This document shows positions 38,187 through 48,684 of a stretch of 64,000 nt of DNA, piece after piece. Under the pieces are notes generated by a model. The model searched no databases. It was not told the origin of the DNA and saw only the letters and a list, made by a program, of their open reading frames with translations. The number at the start of each line of letters is the position of its first letter. Position 1 is the stretch's first letter. Both the position numbers and the translations under genes were made by a program. This stretch comes from Vreelandella azerica (GTDB lineage Bacteria; Pseudomonadota; Gammaproteobacteria; Pseudomonadales; Halomonadaceae): assembly GCF_013112225.1 (NCBI RefSeq), contig NZ_JABFHI010000004.1, forward strand, positions 124,001 through 188,000, given 5' to 3'.

Positions 38187-38200
38187 CTGACATGGATCAA
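38187..38200 (-). promoter_or_regulatory. Candidate ANR/FNR box upstream of ccoM
   Basis: Read on the minus strand, TTGATCCATGTCAG has one perfect half-site (TTGAT) and a partial second half, compared with TTGATNNNNATCAA. Its centre lies about 67 bp before the ccoM start codon, and a TAAGGT-like -10 would place the start site near 38152, about 41 nt from the box centre. Oxygen-responsive control would fit a cbb3 subunit. Confidence 0.4.
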
Positions 38201-38254
38201 TTTTACGCCGTAGAACCACGCTTAGCGGCACTATTTTTGACGTATATCAGTTTT

Positions 38255-38773
38255 TCAAAGCACTTTGCGGTCTTCCACCTTGCTGTGATCGGTTCCCGGT
38301 GGCAACGGATGCCCCTTGGCCAGCTCAGCGCGGGTTGCCTCACGCACATCAAGAATTTTGACCTTGTAGCGCAACGTTCTGCCCGCCAGCGGGTGGTTGG
38401 TATCCACCGTTACCTGATCACCCTCAAGGGCTACCACAGTGACAATCTGCGGCCCGGCTTCGCCTTCGGTCTGAAAACGGCTACCAATTTCAAGCTCCGC
38501 GTTGCCAAAGGAGTTGCGGCTAACCTCCTGCACCAGGGCTTCATTGCGAATGCCATAGGCATCTGCTGGCATCAAGGTAACGCTCAACTCGCTACCGGCT
38601 GTCTGCCCTTCCAGCGCCTGCTCCAGGCCAGGCACGATATTATTGTGGCCATGCAAATATTCCAGCGGCTGCTGACGAGCCTCGGAATCATCCAGCACCT
38701 GCTTTTCTCCGTCATGCTGAACATCACTGAGCACGTAATGCAGGGTGACAACCTGATGCGCGGCAATCGACAT
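38255..38773 (-). CDS. slyD: FKBP-type peptidyl-prolyl isomerase, SlyD-like
   Basis: This SlyD/FkpB-type foldase has a split FKBP domain with a chaperone insert. The protein has VVTLHYVLSD at the start, QPLEYLHGHNNIVPGLEQAL (FKBP core), the IF insert with VQEVSRNSFGNAELEIGSRF and IVTVVALEGDQVTVDTNHPL, and AGRTLRYKVKILDVREAT. The C-terminal tail is short and lacks the metal-binding His/Cys-rich tail of E. coli SlyD. GGAGAGGAG precedes the ATG. It is divergent from ampG. Confidence 0.93.
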   Translation of the reverse strand: MSIAAHQVVTLHYVLSDVQHDGEKQVLDDSEARQQPLEYLHGHNNIVPGLEQALEGQTAGSELSVTLMPADAYGIRNEALVQEVSRNSFGNAELEIGSRFQTEGEAGPQIVTVVALEGDQVTVDTNHPLAGRTLRYKVKILDVREATRAELAKGHPLPPGTDHSKVEDRKVL

Positions 38774-38865
38774 GGAAAACTCCTCTCCGGTAAGCTATTG
38801 GCTTCAAAACATCGGGCGTAGTGTATCACCCGCCCTTGGTTGTCGTCTTTCTGGAGCTACACCCT

Positions 38866-40233
38866 ATGCCCACCCCTACGCCGCAACGCAGCTGGCGGGA
38901 CGCCTTTGCTGTGTACTGGCATGCGCCGGTTATTACCATGCTGTTTCTGGGGTTTTCTGCCGGTCTGCCCTTTCTGCTGGTATTTTCCACCCTTTCTGCC
39001 TGGCTACGCAGCGATGGCGTTGAAGTCGCGGCGATTGGTTTTTTTGCCTGGGTAGGCATGCTCTATTCGATCAAGTTTTTCTGGGCGCCGATTGTCGACC
39101 GCTTAGCCCTGCCGCTACTCACTCGCACCTTTGGCCAGCGGCGCAGCTGGATGCTGTTGGCCCAGGCCATGATGGTTGCCGGGCTGGTGGGCCTTGCCAG
39201 CCTGGAACCCCAGGGAAATCTGGCTTGGGTCGCGGTCTTTGCGTTGCTGGTCGCCTTTGGTTCCGCCACCCAGGATATTGCCATTGATGCGTTTCGGATC
39301 GAATCTGCCGATGACGATATCCAGGCGGCCATGGCGTCTACCTACATTATTGGTTACCGGAGCGGCTTGATGGCCGCAGGCGCCGGAGCACTGTTTGTGG
39401 CCGCCGCCACCTCATGGAATATCGCCTATCTGTGCATGGCGGCGTTAGTCGGTGTAGGGGTTATTACGGTGCTGCTGCGCCCTGAGCCAGCGCGCAATTC
39501 ATTGACCATTCAACTTGCCCACGAACCCAAAGTCCGTGCCTTTTTGCGCGCCAGCCGTGGCAAGCCCCGCTGGCTACGGCGCCTGGGCGCCTGGAGCATT
39601 GGTGCGATCATCTGCCCGTTCAGCGATTTCTTCCGCCGCTATGGTATGAGGGCGCTTTGGGTGCTGGTGTTTATCGGCGTCTTCCGGATCAGCGATCTGG
39701 CCATGGCCTCCATGGCCAATCCTCTGTATATCGATCTAGGCTTTTCCCTGGCCACCATCGCCAACGTCACCAATATTTTTGGCATTGCCATGAGTGTTAC
39801 CGGCGGCATTCTGGGCGGTCTTCTGGTAGCCCGCTACGGTATTGGGCCGCTGCTGATTCTGGGGGCTGTTATGGTCATGCTGACCAACCTGCTGTTTGCC
39901 CTACTGGCAATGATAGGCAACCAGTTACCCATGTTGGTTGTGGCGATTGTCGGCGATAACCTGGCCAACGGTTTGGCCAGCGCGGTCTTTATCGCGTTTT
40001 TATCGAGCCTGACATCAAGAGCCTACACCGCGACGCAGTACGCGCTGTTTTCATCACTGATGACGCTGCCGGGCAAGTTCATCAGTGGCTTTGGCGGCAT
40101 CATGGTGACCTCACAGGGCTATGCCAGCTTTTTTGTGGCGGCAGCACTGCTTGGGTTACCCGCCGTTGCCTTGGCTATCTGGGTCAGCCGTGACAAGCAG
40201 CTGGTTCCAGCCCCTAAGGTTGTAAGCACTTAA
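38866..40233 (+). CDS. ampG: AmpG-like muropeptide MFS transporter
   Basis: This 12-helix major-facilitator protein imports anhydro-muropeptides for cell-wall recycling and beta-lactamase signalling. I placed the start at 38866, where GGAGC precedes MPTPTPQRSWRDAFAVYWHA. The AmpG features are FLGFSAGLPFLLVFSTLSAW, FFWAPIVDRLALPLLTRTFG with QRRSWMLLAQ, GSATQDIAIDAFRIES and the FIAFLSSLTSRAYTATQYAL motif near the end. Length is 455 residues. It overlaps the convergent SEC-C gene by four bases. Confidence 0.93.
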   Translation: MPTPTPQRSWRDAFAVYWHAPVITMLFLGFSAGLPFLLVFSTLSAWLRSDGVEVAAIGFFAWVGMLYSIKFFWAPIVDRLALPLLTRTFGQRRSWMLLAQAMMVAGLVGLASLEPQGNLAWVAVFALLVAFGSATQDIAIDAFRIESADDDIQAAMASTYIIGYRSGLMAAGAGALFVAAATSWNIAYLCMAALVGVGVITVLLRPEPARNSLTIQLAHEPKVRAFLRASRGKPRWLRRLGAWSIGAIICPFSDFFRRYGMRALWVLVFIGVFRISDLAMASMANPLYIDLGFSLATIANVTNIFGIAMSVTGGILGGLLVARYGIGPLLILGAVMVMLTNLLFALLAMIGNQLPMLVVAIVGDNLANGLASAVFIAFLSSLTSRAYTATQYALFSSLMTLPGKFISGFGGIMVTSQGYASFFVAAALLGLPAVALAIWVSRDKQLVPAPKVVST

Positions 40234-42041
40234 CGATATGATGACAGCCACGCCAGCGCACCGGGTGTGGCGCGCCATTGGTCACGCATCAGGGTGCGAT
40301 ATTGCCAGGCTTCGCCACGGGTACCGGGGTCAATATTACCATCCCAGCTAGGTTTCATCGGGCGCGGGTTATCGGCCCCCAACAGCTCAATGGCGTGGCG
40401 ATTATAGCGTTGGATGTCTTCCAATATGCTGGCCGCCTCTTGGTAATGTTCCAGGCGGAAGTGGGCCAGAGCGCGTCCAAACAGAATATTCAGCGCCATT
40501 GAGCCGTCGTCACGGTGCTCTTCCAACAGCTTCAGGGCATCGGCATTGCGGTCATCGCGCAGCAGCTGGTCGAGCACCAATTCCAGCAACCCAAGGCTGT
40601 CTTCGCGGTTCACCAGCAGCATCTTTTCTGCCAGTTGACGCGAGTGCTGGCGTGCACCACGCTCCATCCCGACCACCAGCGCCAGGCCGGTGCGCAGCAA
40701 GATAGCGTTATCCGCATCGTCCCAGCACAGGTTGCCATCACCGGCGGCGCGCGCCTGATCCAGCCAGCGATCGAGACGCAGCGCCAGCGGCTCCAACAGG
40801 CTGGGCGCCATCCACGGCAAGCTGCCAAAGCGGCTGGTCAGGGCAAGGGCCAGATCCTGCACCACCTGGGGTGAATCCAGCCACTCCGGATGAGCACATA
40901 GCGTTGACATCCAACCCACGGCGTTATCCCAAGGGTCGTCAACAAAGCCCAGAGCAATATCGGTATCAACCATGACCTGGAACTCAGCGTGCCAGGCTGC
41001 AAACAGGGTCGCCTCACGGGCACTGACGTGATAATCAAGACGCTCTCCACGCGCACGAATATCCAGCTTGGGTGCGGTCGTCAACGCCGCCAGCAGCGAT
41101 TGCAGGGCTACCAGCGGCGTCGCCAGATCGTCTTCGGCACTGAGCAGCTGATCCGCCAAGGTCGCCCCCGGGTTTTCCGCCAGCGCGGCCAGAAAATCCA
41201 GCTGATCTTCGTCCAGCTCTCCCTTGCGTACCAGACGCCGATACCAGAAATCTGCGCGAGCCTTGGCTTCCTCTTCATGGCCTTCATGCAGCAGTAGCAT
41301 GGCCTCTATATACGCCAGCGTCGGTGAATCCGGCAGCGCCTGCTGGGCGCGCACAAAGGCCGCGCGGGCGCTGTCCAGGTCATCGCCATCCAGGTATGTC
41401 AGGCACAAACGCTCGAGGGCAACACCGCGCAGGAACATGGGGCCGCGCTCCAGCACCTCATCCAGCAGGTCAGCGCGTTTGCGGTTAAAGCCGCGCTCCT
41501 GGTAGAGATCCAACAGGATTTCAAAGGCCGGCTCGGTCTGTTCAGGCAGACGGGCCCAGTCGCTGCCATCAAACAGGGATTCCAGAATCTGCATGGCGCG
41601 CCCACTCTGGCCACTTTCGGCGGCAATCAAGCCGGCCTCAAGCAGTGACTGTGCCGGGGCCTTACCGCTGGCCAGCGCCGCTTTAAGGGTAGCGCCTTTC
41701 CATTCACGCAAGGACAACATCCACATCATCTGCGGCGGAATATCAGTGGGGAACTCAACCTGAGAGCAGCAGTGCTTGAACTTGCGACCAGAATCACACC
41801 AGCACGGCTCATTACGCCCCGGCGTTGCCAAAGGTTGGGAAGAAAAATCCAGGCGTTCCAGCGGCGTCTGCGACCACACGATAGGTGCCAACGCCTGAGC
41901 CTGGGTGGCATCACCGCCAAAATAATCGCCGCCGTGGGCGCGTACCCAGGTCATGAAATCGGGATAATGCTCATTCTGCCTGATAGCCGAGAGTGCCCCA
42001 GAGGCAAACCCCAGCAATTGCTCAACCCATACCGCCAGCAT
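40230..42041 (-). CDS. SEC-C motif and TPR-repeat protein
   Basis: About residue 75 carries a SEC-C zinc motif (NEPCWCDSGRKFKHCC), as at the end of SecA. Long helical repeats of TPR type follow (LLEAGLIAAESGQSGRAMQI, FLRGVALERLCLTYLDGDDL and SARAAFVRAQQALPDSPTLA). The protein is acidic and probably cytoplasmic. I prefer the ATG at 42041 (MLAVWVEQLLGFASGA), which has GGAG upstream, over the GTG four codons earlier. Length is about 603 residues. The function is unknown; the motif suggests binding to ribosomes or SecB-like partners, which is inference. Confidence 0.85.
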   Translation of the reverse strand: MLAVWVEQLLGFASGALSAIRQNEHYPDFMTWVRAHGGDYFGGDATQAQALAPIVWSQTPLERLDFSSQPLATPGRNEPCWCDSGRKFKHCCSQVEFPTDIPPQMMWMLSLREWKGATLKAALASGKAPAQSLLEAGLIAAESGQSGRAMQILESLFDGSDWARLPEQTEPAFEILLDLYQERGFNRKRADLLDEVLERGPMFLRGVALERLCLTYLDGDDLDSARAAFVRAQQALPDSPTLAYIEAMLLLHEGHEEEAKARADFWYRRLVRKGELDEDQLDFLAALAENPGATLADQLLSAEDDLATPLVALQSLLAALTTAPKLDIRARGERLDYHVSAREATLFAAWHAEFQVMVDTDIALGFVDDPWDNAVGWMSTLCAHPEWLDSPQVVQDLALALTSRFGSLPWMAPSLLEPLALRLDRWLDQARAAGDGNLCWDDADNAILLRTGLALVVGMERGARQHSRQLAEKMLLVNREDSLGLLELVLDQLLRDDRNADALKLLEEHRDDGSMALNILFGRALAHFRLEHYQEAASILEDIQRYNRHAIELLGADNPRPMKPSWDGNIDPGTRGEAWQYRTLMRDQWRATPGALAWLSSYR

Positions 42042-42202
42042 TGGCGTCTCCACTCAGTGATAAAAGCGCCCTAGTCTAGCATGACCATGGAGACTGTCGC
42101 AGACAGGATTGGCCGCTAATAGCGGCCTTGCTAGAGTTAGCCTCATCATCCGCCTGTCTGCTCTTACAATACGAGACATCAGTCACTATGGGAGCCATAT
42201 TG

Positions 42203-42793
42203 ATGAAGGACGTGACCGTCACTACCTGCCGGGGAAAGCATATAGACGCCTATATAGATGCCCTCGCCCAACTGCGCATCGACGTCTTTCGGGATTACCC
42301 TTACCTCTACGCGGGCGACCTGGGCTATGAAGCCGACTATCTGGGCCGCTACGCTGCCAACTCACAGAGCTTCTTTGTGCTTGCCTTTAAGGAAAACCAA
42401 CTGATCGGCGCGGCAACTGGCCAGCCCTTGCAGGACGAAGTGGATGAGTTTCGCCGCCCCTTCGATCATCAGGGAATTCCTGTCCACCAGGTGTTCTACT
42501 ACGGCGAATCTGTCCTGCGGCGTAACTACCGAGGGCTAGGCATCGGTAAACGCTTTATGGCAGAGCGTGAACAGCATGCGCGCCAGCAAGGATTCAGCAT
42601 TGCCGCTTTTTGCGCGGTCGAACGACCAGCCGGTCACCCGCTCAAACCGGCTGGCTATCAGCCACTGCATGGTTTCTGGCAGGCGCAGGGCTACCAGCGT
42701 CACCCTGAACTGGCCACGACCTTTAGCTGGCAGGACATCAACGCATCAGCTGAAACCGCCAAACCCATGGTGTTCTGGTTAAAAACACTCTGA
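42203..42793 (+). CDS. GNAT family N-acetyltransferase
   Basis: This 196-residue protein has a GNAT core: FFVLAFKENQLIGAATGQPL (beta 4 and the substrate side), VFYYGESVLRRNYRGLGIGK with the acetyl-CoA loop RGLGIGKRF, and a C-terminal GFWQAQGYQRHPELATTFSW. GGGAG upstream of the ATG at 42203 supports this start over the longer frame. The acceptor substrate is unknown. Confidence 0.85.
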   Translation: MKDVTVTTCRGKHIDAYIDALAQLRIDVFRDYPYLYAGDLGYEADYLGRYAANSQSFFVLAFKENQLIGAATGQPLQDEVDEFRRPFDHQGIPVHQVFYYGESVLRRNYRGLGIGKRFMAEREQHARQQGFSIAAFCAVERPAGHPLKPAGYQPLHGFWQAQGYQRHPELATTFSWQDINASAETAKPMVFWLKTL

Positions 42794-42807
42794 TTCAGCT
42801 CGGCTGG

Positions 42808-44055
42808 TCAGGGCTTTCTGGCCCACTCCAACAGCGGTGCGGTGCGCCCATACATATCCAGACGGGCCTGCAGGCGAACCAGATTCCAGTAGTGGCCGTT
42901 CAGCGCCCGCGACAGCAACAGCGTATCAGCGGGAGGCTGCAGGCGATCCATCGCTGCCCAGACCTTGGGGGTCAGCTCCCGCAGGCGGCGGTGAACACGC
43001 ACATCACTGAAGTCCTGTTCACCCGGCGCAAACAGCGGCGACACGCACTCGGCAGATTCACGATACAGAGAAAGCGGCGCGCCCTGCCCTTGACGCCCGC
43101 CCATCTTGAGCAGCGCCTCATCCATGGCCATGGGGTCATGTTTCAGGGTGGCATCCAGCAGTTGCATCATGGCCTTCAGGCGTGCTTCTGGCACCGGTAT
43201 GACGGCACCAAAATCGTAAATCACCAGGCGCCCATCTTCATCAGCCGCGAAGTTGCCCGCATGGGGGTCAGCGTGCAGCTCGCCATAGGTAAACAGCTCT
43301 TCGGTAATCCAGTCAGCCAGTACCTCGGCCACTTTCTGGCGGCGCTCGTCATCAACACTTTCCAGCTCACGCAGCGGCGTGCCGTCAACAAAGCGCATGG
43401 CCAATACATGCTGGCCGGAAAGCTCAAACAGGGGTTCTGGAATCACCAAACGCGGCTCATGCTGATAGCGTTCGCGATAGCGGGCCAGCGCCTTGGCCTC
43501 AGCCAAGTAATCCAGCTCTTCTCGAAGCCCTGCCGCCAGCTCTTCAAACAGGGCATCCAGGCGCGCCTGAGGCACCTTGAACCAGCGCCCCAGGCGCATC
43601 AGGCGTTTGACCTGCTTGAGATCGCTTTCCAACACCTCCGCCAGTCCCGGGTACTGAATCTTGAGCACCACGGTATCATCGTCTTGGGTTACCGCGCGGT
43701 GCACCTGCCCCATGGAAGCACTGGCGAAAGGCCGCTCCTCTATCTGCTTGAAGTGCGCATCAATATCACCATACTGCAGCACCAGCGCTTCGCGGATGCG
43801 CGGCCAGGGCATTGGCTCGGCCTGGCGCTGCAGACGCGCCAGTTCATCGGCCAGATCCTGCGGCAGCAGGTCATCCCACTGGGACATGATCTGCGCCAGC
43901 TTCATGGCCGGGCCTTTCAGCTCGGAAAGCCCTTCAAACAGAGCTTCTCCCAAGGCCCGCCAATCCGCCTGCCCACCCATACGGGTTTTCAGCAAGGCCC
44001 CGCCGGTACGGGCACCCAGCCCCATCAATCGCCGCGTTCTTCCGCGCTCACGCAT
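42808..44055 (-). CDS. ABC1/UbiB-family atypical kinase-like protein
   Basis: This AarF/ABC1/UbiB-like protein of 415 residues has the N-terminal regulatory element as PAMKLAQIMSQWDDLLPQDL, a KxAQ variant of the usual KxGQ. It also has FASASMGQVHRAV (A-rich loop), DDTVVLKIQYPGLAEVLESD with the catalytic Lys, and the metal loop GELHADPHAGNFAADEDGRL then YDFGAV. Family members support ubiquinone synthesis or lipid homeostasis. There is no C-terminal membrane anchor like that of UbiB, so it is a paralogue rather than UbiB itself. The gene stands alone. Confidence 0.88.
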   Translation of the reverse strand: MRERGRTRRLMGLGARTGGALLKTRMGGQADWRALGEALFEGLSELKGPAMKLAQIMSQWDDLLPQDLADELARLQRQAEPMPWPRIREALVLQYGDIDAHFKQIEERPFASASMGQVHRAVTQDDDTVVLKIQYPGLAEVLESDLKQVKRLMRLGRWFKVPQARLDALFEELAAGLREELDYLAEAKALARYRERYQHEPRLVIPEPLFELSGQHVLAMRFVDGTPLRELESVDDERRQKVAEVLADWITEELFTYGELHADPHAGNFAADEDGRLVIYDFGAVIPVPEARLKAMMQLLDATLKHDPMAMDEALLKMGGRQGQGAPLSLYRESAECVSPLFAPGEQDFSDVRVHRRLRELTPKVWAAMDRLQPPADTLLLSRALNGHYWNLVRLQARLDMYGRTAPLLEWARKP

Positions 44056-44271
44056 AGCGCTCGCCTCTACTGGTTAATTGCCAAGATGTGATAAGTTTAC
44101 AGAACAGCGCTACCCTGTACAAAATATCTATACAAGATATTTACAAAAACACCCGTATTTCGGCGAAAATCAGCCAATAGGCCGTGATTTGGTGAAAAAA
44201 GATCACGCTGTTCCAGTGCCAGCAGAGGTCACGACAATGCTTAACTCTGAGACTAAACACAAGGCGCTACC

Positions 44272-46212
44272 ATGCGTGTGATTATTGCCGAAAAACCCAG
44301 CCTGGCCCGTGCCATTGCCGAGGCGCTCCCCGGCCGCATGCAGCGCCAGGAGGGTCTGATCCAGTGCGGGGATACCACCGTCACCTGGTGCCTGGGGCAC
44401 CTGCTGGAACAAGCACCGCCGGAAGCCTACGACCCAGCCGACAAGCAGTGGCGATTAGACCGCCTGCCGATTGTGCCCAGCCGCTGGCAGCTGGCGCCCA
44501 GGCCAAAGGCGCGCGGTCAGCTCAGTGTGATTCGCAAACTGCTCAAGCAGGCAAGCCTGGTGGTGCATGCTGGCGACCCGGACCGCGAAGGCCAGCTACT
44601 GGTGCAGGAAGTGATTGAGCACATGAATTACCGTGGCCCGGTGCAGCGGCTGCTGGTCAGTGATCTCAACCGCCCTGCCGTGGTGCGAGCGCTGGGCAGG
44701 CTGGAGGATAACCAGACCTTTCAGCCGCTATATCGCGCGGCTGAAGCGCGTGCCCGGGCAGATTGGCTGTATGGCATCAACCTGACCCGCGCCTGGACGC
44801 TGACCGGGCGCCAGGCCGGTCACGATGGCGTGCTCTCTGTGGGACGCGTACAAACGCCGGTACTGGGGCTGATTGTGCGTCGTGATAACACGATCCGCGA
44901 CTTTGTGCCTTACCCCTTCTACCCACTATGGGTTGATCTACAGGTGCAACACGGCCAGCTGCGCGCCTGGTGGGCACCCAAGCCCAATCAGCCACTGGAT
45001 GAACAGGGCCGCCTGATTGACCGCACCCCGGCGGATGCCCTGGTCACCCGTTTGCCCGGTGCCCAAGGCCAGCTTACCCAGCTGGAACAGCAGGAAAAAC
45101 GCCAGAATGCCCCGCTGCCCTACTCACTTTCTGCCCTGCAGGTGGATGCAGCGCGGCGTTTCGGGCTTTCCGCCCAGGCAGTGCTGGATGGCTGCCAGCG
45201 TCTGTATGAGCAGCATAAGCTGATTACCTACCCGCGCTCAGACTGCCGCTACCTGCCGGAAGAACACTTTGCCGGAATGCGCAAGGTGCTCAGCAGCGCC
45301 TGCCAGAACGACACCACTCTGAATGGCTGGCTATCAGGCGCCGACTTCAGCCGTCGCTCCGAGACCTGGAACGATAAACAGGTTGGCGCTCACCATGCCC
45401 TGGCGCCGACCGGCAAGGCCTTTGATGCCAGCGCCGTCAGCGATATTGATGCCAAGTTGTTCCAGCTGATCAGCCGTAATGTGCTGGCCCAGTTCTACCC
45501 ACCGCTGCGCACCTTTGAGGTAAAAGCCGAGTTCACCCTGCTGGAAGAGTGTTTCCGCGCTCGTGGCCAGCAGGTGCTCGACCCCGGCTGGAAGCCCCTG
45601 TTCACCACCCGGGAAGAGTCCCCACCGCTGCCGCCACTCACGCAAGGAGAAACCTGCCAGGCGCTATCGGCCGGTGTGGAGGAACGCGAGACCCGCCCAC
45701 CAGAGCACTTTACCGACGCCAGCATCATCAAGGCGATGATGAATATCAGTCGCTATGTGGACGACCCGGAAGTACGCCGCACCCTGCGCGACACCGATGG
45801 CCTGGGCACTGAAGCCACCCGCGCCGGCATTCTTGAAACTCTGGTGCAACGCGGTTATATCGTCCGCAAACAGAAAGCATTACGCGCCACCCGCCTGGGC
45901 AGCGCCCTGATTGCCGCCCTGCCCGAGGCGGTCAGCATCCCGGAGCGCACCGCCCTGTGGGAGCAGCGTTTAAGCGCCATTGCCGAACGCCAGGATGACG
46001 CAAATGCCTTCCAGCATGCCCTGGTTGAAGATCTTTATGCACTACTGCGCCAAAGCGATGCCGGTAAACTACGCCACAGCCTGCAAACCGCCCAGGGTGA
46101 AGCCGCAGCATCTGCCAGGCGTGGCGCTAAATCAAACAAGGGCGATACAAAACGCAAACCCACAGGGAATAGGAAAAGAACACCCTCCACAGGGGCAAAG
46201 CGCAAGAAATAA
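44272..46212 (+). CDS. topB: DNA topoisomerase III (TopB)
   Basis: This type IA topoisomerase of 646 residues decatenates single-stranded junctions and recombination intermediates. The Toprim domain starts [20 protein letters not shown] and has [19 protein letters not shown]. The catalytic Tyr is in [20 protein letters not shown], with [16 protein letters not shown] and the [14 protein letters not shown] loop. The end is basic and Lys/Arg-rich ([18 protein letters not shown]) and may bind DNA. No zinc fingers are present, as in E. coli TopB. The start has no clear ribosome binding site. Confidence 0.95.
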   Translation: MRVIIAEKPSLARAIAEALPGRMQRQEGLIQCGDTTVTWCLGHLLEQAPPEAYDPADKQWRLDRLPIVPSRWQLAPRPKARGQLSVIRKLLKQASLVVHAGDPDREGQLLVQEVIEHMNYRGPVQRLLVSDLNRPAVVRALGRLEDNQTFQPLYRAAEARARADWLYGINLTRAWTLTGRQAGHDGVLSVGRVQTPVLGLIVRRDNTIRDFVPYPFYPLWVDLQVQHGQLRAWWAPKPNQPLDEQGRLIDRTPADALVTRLPGAQGQLTQLEQQEKRQNAPLPYSLSALQVDAARRFGLSAQAVLDGCQRLYEQHKLITYPRSDCRYLPEEHFAGMRKVLSSACQNDTTLNGWLSGADFSRRSETWNDKQVGAHHALAPTGKAFDASAVSDIDAKLFQLISRNVLAQFYPPLRTFEVKAEFTLLEECFRARGQQVLDPGWKPLFTTREESPPLPPLTQGETCQALSAGVEERETRPPEHFTDASIIKAMMNISRYVDDPEVRRTLRDTDGLGTEATRAGILETLVQRGYIVRKQKALRATRLGSALIAALPEAVSIPERTALWEQRLSAIAERQDDANAFQHALVEDLYALLRQSDAGKLRHSLQTAQGEAAASARRGAKSNKGDTKRKPTGNRKRTPSTGAKRKK

Positions 46213-46244
46213 CCCTTTATAATCATCTTCCTTGGGAGACGATC

Positions 46245-47321
46245 ATGTTAGAACAGGCCAGCCTTGCTCAGCAGCTCGGCATTGACTATCCGATTATCCA
46301 GGCGCCCATGGCGGGCGTGTCTACGCCTGCGCTGGCGGCAGCGGTAAGTAATGCCGGAGGGCTTGGGTCGATTGCCATTGGCGCCAGCTCAGTAGAAAAA
46401 GCCCGCGAACTGATTACTCAAACCCGAGAACTGACGTCAAAGCCGTTTAATGTCAATGTGTTCTGCCATCAGGCACCAAGATACGATGCCGCCCGCGAGG
46501 CCGCTTGGCTGAACCAACTGGCGCCCATGTTTGCTGAATTCGGCGCAACACCGCCCAACCAGCTGGATAAGATCTACACCAGTTTTGTTGAAGACGACGT
46601 GGCGCTGAATATGCTGGTGGAAGAAAAACCGGCTATTGTCAGCTTTCACTTTGGCGTGCCGCAAGCGGCCTGGGTCGAGACGCTCAAAACAGCAGGTATC
46701 GTGACCCTGGGCTGTGCAACCACCCTGGACGAAGCGCGTGAAATCGAGGCCGCTGGGGTGGATGCAATCGTCGCCCAGGGCTATGAAGCGGGAGGCCACA
46801 GAGGCGTGTTTGACCCGGCCAAAGGTGATGCCAGGATCGGCACTCTGGCGCTGGTACGCTTGCTTAGCCAGCAGTGTGGCATATCGGTTATCGCCGCCGG
46901 AGGCATCATGGATGGCCAGGGCATTGCAGCGGCCATGGCGCTGGGAGCATCAGGCGTTCAGCTGGGCACGGCCTTTGTGCTATGCCCAGAATCAGCGGCG
47001 GATGACGCCTATCGTCAGGTGTTGAAAAGCCCGCAGAGCCAGTATACCGAAGTCACTCAGAGTATTTCCGGCCGCGCCGCGCGGGGCATTGTTAATCGCT
47101 TTCACCGCGATATTGATGCTGGCTCAGCTCATCATCCAAGTGCACCACCACCGCCGGATTACCCGTTCACCTATGCGGCAGGCAAAGCACTGGCCAGCGC
47201 AGCGGCGCGCCAGGGTGAGCACGGGTTTGCCGCCCACTGGGCCGGCCAGGGCGCCGCATTAGCGCGAGAAATACCCGCAGGGGAACTGATTAACACCCTG
47301 GTAAAAGAGTGGCTGGGTTAA
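46245..47321 (+). CDS. Nitronate monooxygenase (2-nitropropane dioxygenase family)
   Basis: This FMN-dependent TIM-barrel enzyme oxidises nitronates such as propionate-3-nitronate. The 358-residue protein has [40 protein letters not shown], the active-site histidine motif [34 protein letters not shown] and [19 protein letters not shown] precedes the ATG well. It ends by overlapping the convergent queE/queD remnant stop by two bases. Confidence 0.93.
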   Translation: MLEQASLAQQLGIDYPIIQAPMAGVSTPALAAAVSNAGGLGSIAIGASSVEKARELITQTRELTSKPFNVNVFCHQAPRYDAAREAAWLNQLAPMFAEFGATPPNQLDKIYTSFVEDDVALNMLVEEKPAIVSFHFGVPQAAWVETLKTAGIVTLGCATTLDEAREIEAAGVDAIVAQGYEAGGHRGVFDPAKGDARIGTLALVRLLSQQCGISVIAAGGIMDGQGIAAAMALGASGVQLGTAFVLCPESAADDAYRQVLKSPQSQYTEVTQSISGRAARGIVNRFHRDIDAGSAHHPSAPPPPDYPFTYAAGKALASAAARQGEHGFAAHWAGQGAALAREIPAGELINTLVKEWLG

Positions 47322-47851
47322 GGGCTGGCGTCAGCTGTAGCGCCTTTGCTGATTCCTTCGAACACTACGATGTGGGTGGGCTCGCTGGTTTGCGTCGCGA
47401 CCTTGTCCGCCAGCCATTGAGCGATGTTTTCAATCGTGGTGGGCACCTTGAGCACTTCAGCGCGCGACTCAGGCAGAGCCAGGCTGAATGTTTCTTGAGT
47501 TAAAAGATAACGGTATAAAATTTTCCCATCTTGTGATGTTTCGACAATATCCGCATCTTCGATCAGGTAGCAATGATTAAGCCAGTCACTCTATTGCTGT
47601 TCAAGCTGCGGTACCCGCTGGCCGCGCTGACAAATCTCCAAGCGTGAGCGATGGCCATGAGCAATGCGCTGACAGTTGCCAAGGTGGCGCTTCAGACCAT
47701 GGCTGTAGCCGAACGCCGCATCGTCAATGGTTTCAGCACTCAGAGTCAGGGTGACCCAAGAAACATTGGGCGGCCGCTGGGCATTCAACAGCGCTTCGCA
47801 ATGCGCCCCTTCACCCTGCAAGGTGTAGAAGGCTTCCTTGATATGGTACAT
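47318..47851 (-). pseudogene. queE/queD chimeric remnant with an in-frame stop
   Basis: The frame starts like 7-carboxy-7-deazaguanine synthase QueE (MYHIKEAFYTLQGEGAH, 17 residues). Near 47800 it continues directly as the C-terminal half of a long 6-carboxytetrahydropterin synthase QueD (LTLSAETIDDAAFGYSHGLK, HLGNCQRIAHGHRSRLEI). A TAG at 47591-47593 sits where a conserved Trp is expected after LEQQ, and the same frame runs on (WLNHCYLIEDADIVETS to [13 protein letters not shown]) to a TAA at 47318. The radical-SAM cysteines of QueE and the N-terminal half of QueD are absent. queE and queD, which normally follow queC, therefore appear to be fused by a deletion of about 1 kb, and the QueD part is also nonsense-mutated. 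Confidence 0.8.
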
Positions 47852-47870
47852 GGTGTTGCCTCTTGGGAGA

Positions 47871-48551
47871 TCAGGACGGCCGGTAGGCGATGGGGTCTTC
47901 AATGCCGTTAGCGGCAAAGGCTTCCAGGCGGTCAATACAGCTGCCGCACTCACCGCAGGCCAGTTCCTCGCCCTGGTAGCAGGTCCAGGTGTGGCGGTAA
48001 TCCAGGCCCATCCTGATTCCATCGGCCAGAATATCGGCTTTGGCAGCCTGCAGGTAAGGCGCGTGAATGGTCACCGGATTAAAGTCCGCCAGTCCGGCAG
48101 CCTGATTCATGGCCTCCACAAATGCCGGGCGACAGTCCGGGTAGATCAGGTGATCGCCCGCGTGGGCACCATAGTAGACATCCCGAGCGCCGATATTGAT
48201 CGCCTTGGCGATGCTCATTGATAACAGCATCATGTTGCGATTGGGCACCACGGTCACCTGCATATTGCTTGCGGCGTAGCGGCCACTGGGAATGGCCTGG
48301 CGGGGATCGGTCAGCGCCGAGTTATCAATCAGGCCATGAATAGCGCGAATATCGACCACCTGGTGGGCGATGCCAAGGGTCTGGCAGACCTGGCGGGCCA
48401 TACCCAGTTCACGGGAATGGCGCTGGCCGTAGTCAAAGGAAAGCGCATGTACATCAGTATGCTGATGGAGGGCACGATGCAGCAGGGTAAAGGAATCCAT
48501 GCCGCCGGAATACACCACCACAGCGGGGCGGTGTTGGGAAGGTTGTGACAT
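47871..48551 (-). CDS. queC: 7-cyano-7-deazaguanine synthase QueC
   Basis: QueC is the ATP-dependent enzyme that converts 7-carboxy-7-deazaguanine to preQ0 for queuosine synthesis. The 226-residue protein has the PP-loop [68 protein letters not shown], and the zinc-binding cysteines in [20 protein letters not shown]. It appears intact, but the downstream queE/queD genes are not, so the pathway may be broken unless copies exist elsewhere. Confidence 0.95.
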   Translation of the reverse strand: MSQPSQHRPAVVVYSGGMDSFTLLHRALHQHTDVHALSFDYGQRHSRELGMARQVCQTLGIAHQVVDIRAIHGLIDNSALTDPRQAIPSGRYAASNMQVTVVPNRNMMLLSMSIAKAINIGARDVYYGAHAGDHLIYPDCRPAFVEAMNQAAGLADFNPVTIHAPYLQAAKADILADGIRMGLDYRHTWTCYQGEELACGECGSCIDRLEAFAANGIEDPIAYRPS

Positions 48552-48684
48552 CAGGGGTGCTCATTGTCGGAGAATTTGTACAAAGCGGGATGCCAGCATG
48601 GCTGGCTGCCGGGTTCCGGTCCGGCTAAGCGGGATTTTACGCAGTCAGCCTGAGATTGGCCAGAACAAAGCGTCTAAACAAAGG

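Noticed and set aside
42892..44091. 399-codon plus-strand open frame opposite the ABC1 kinase gene
   Set aside because: His/Gln-rich translation typical of a shadow of a GC-rich gene; the minus-strand ABC1 motifs are clear.
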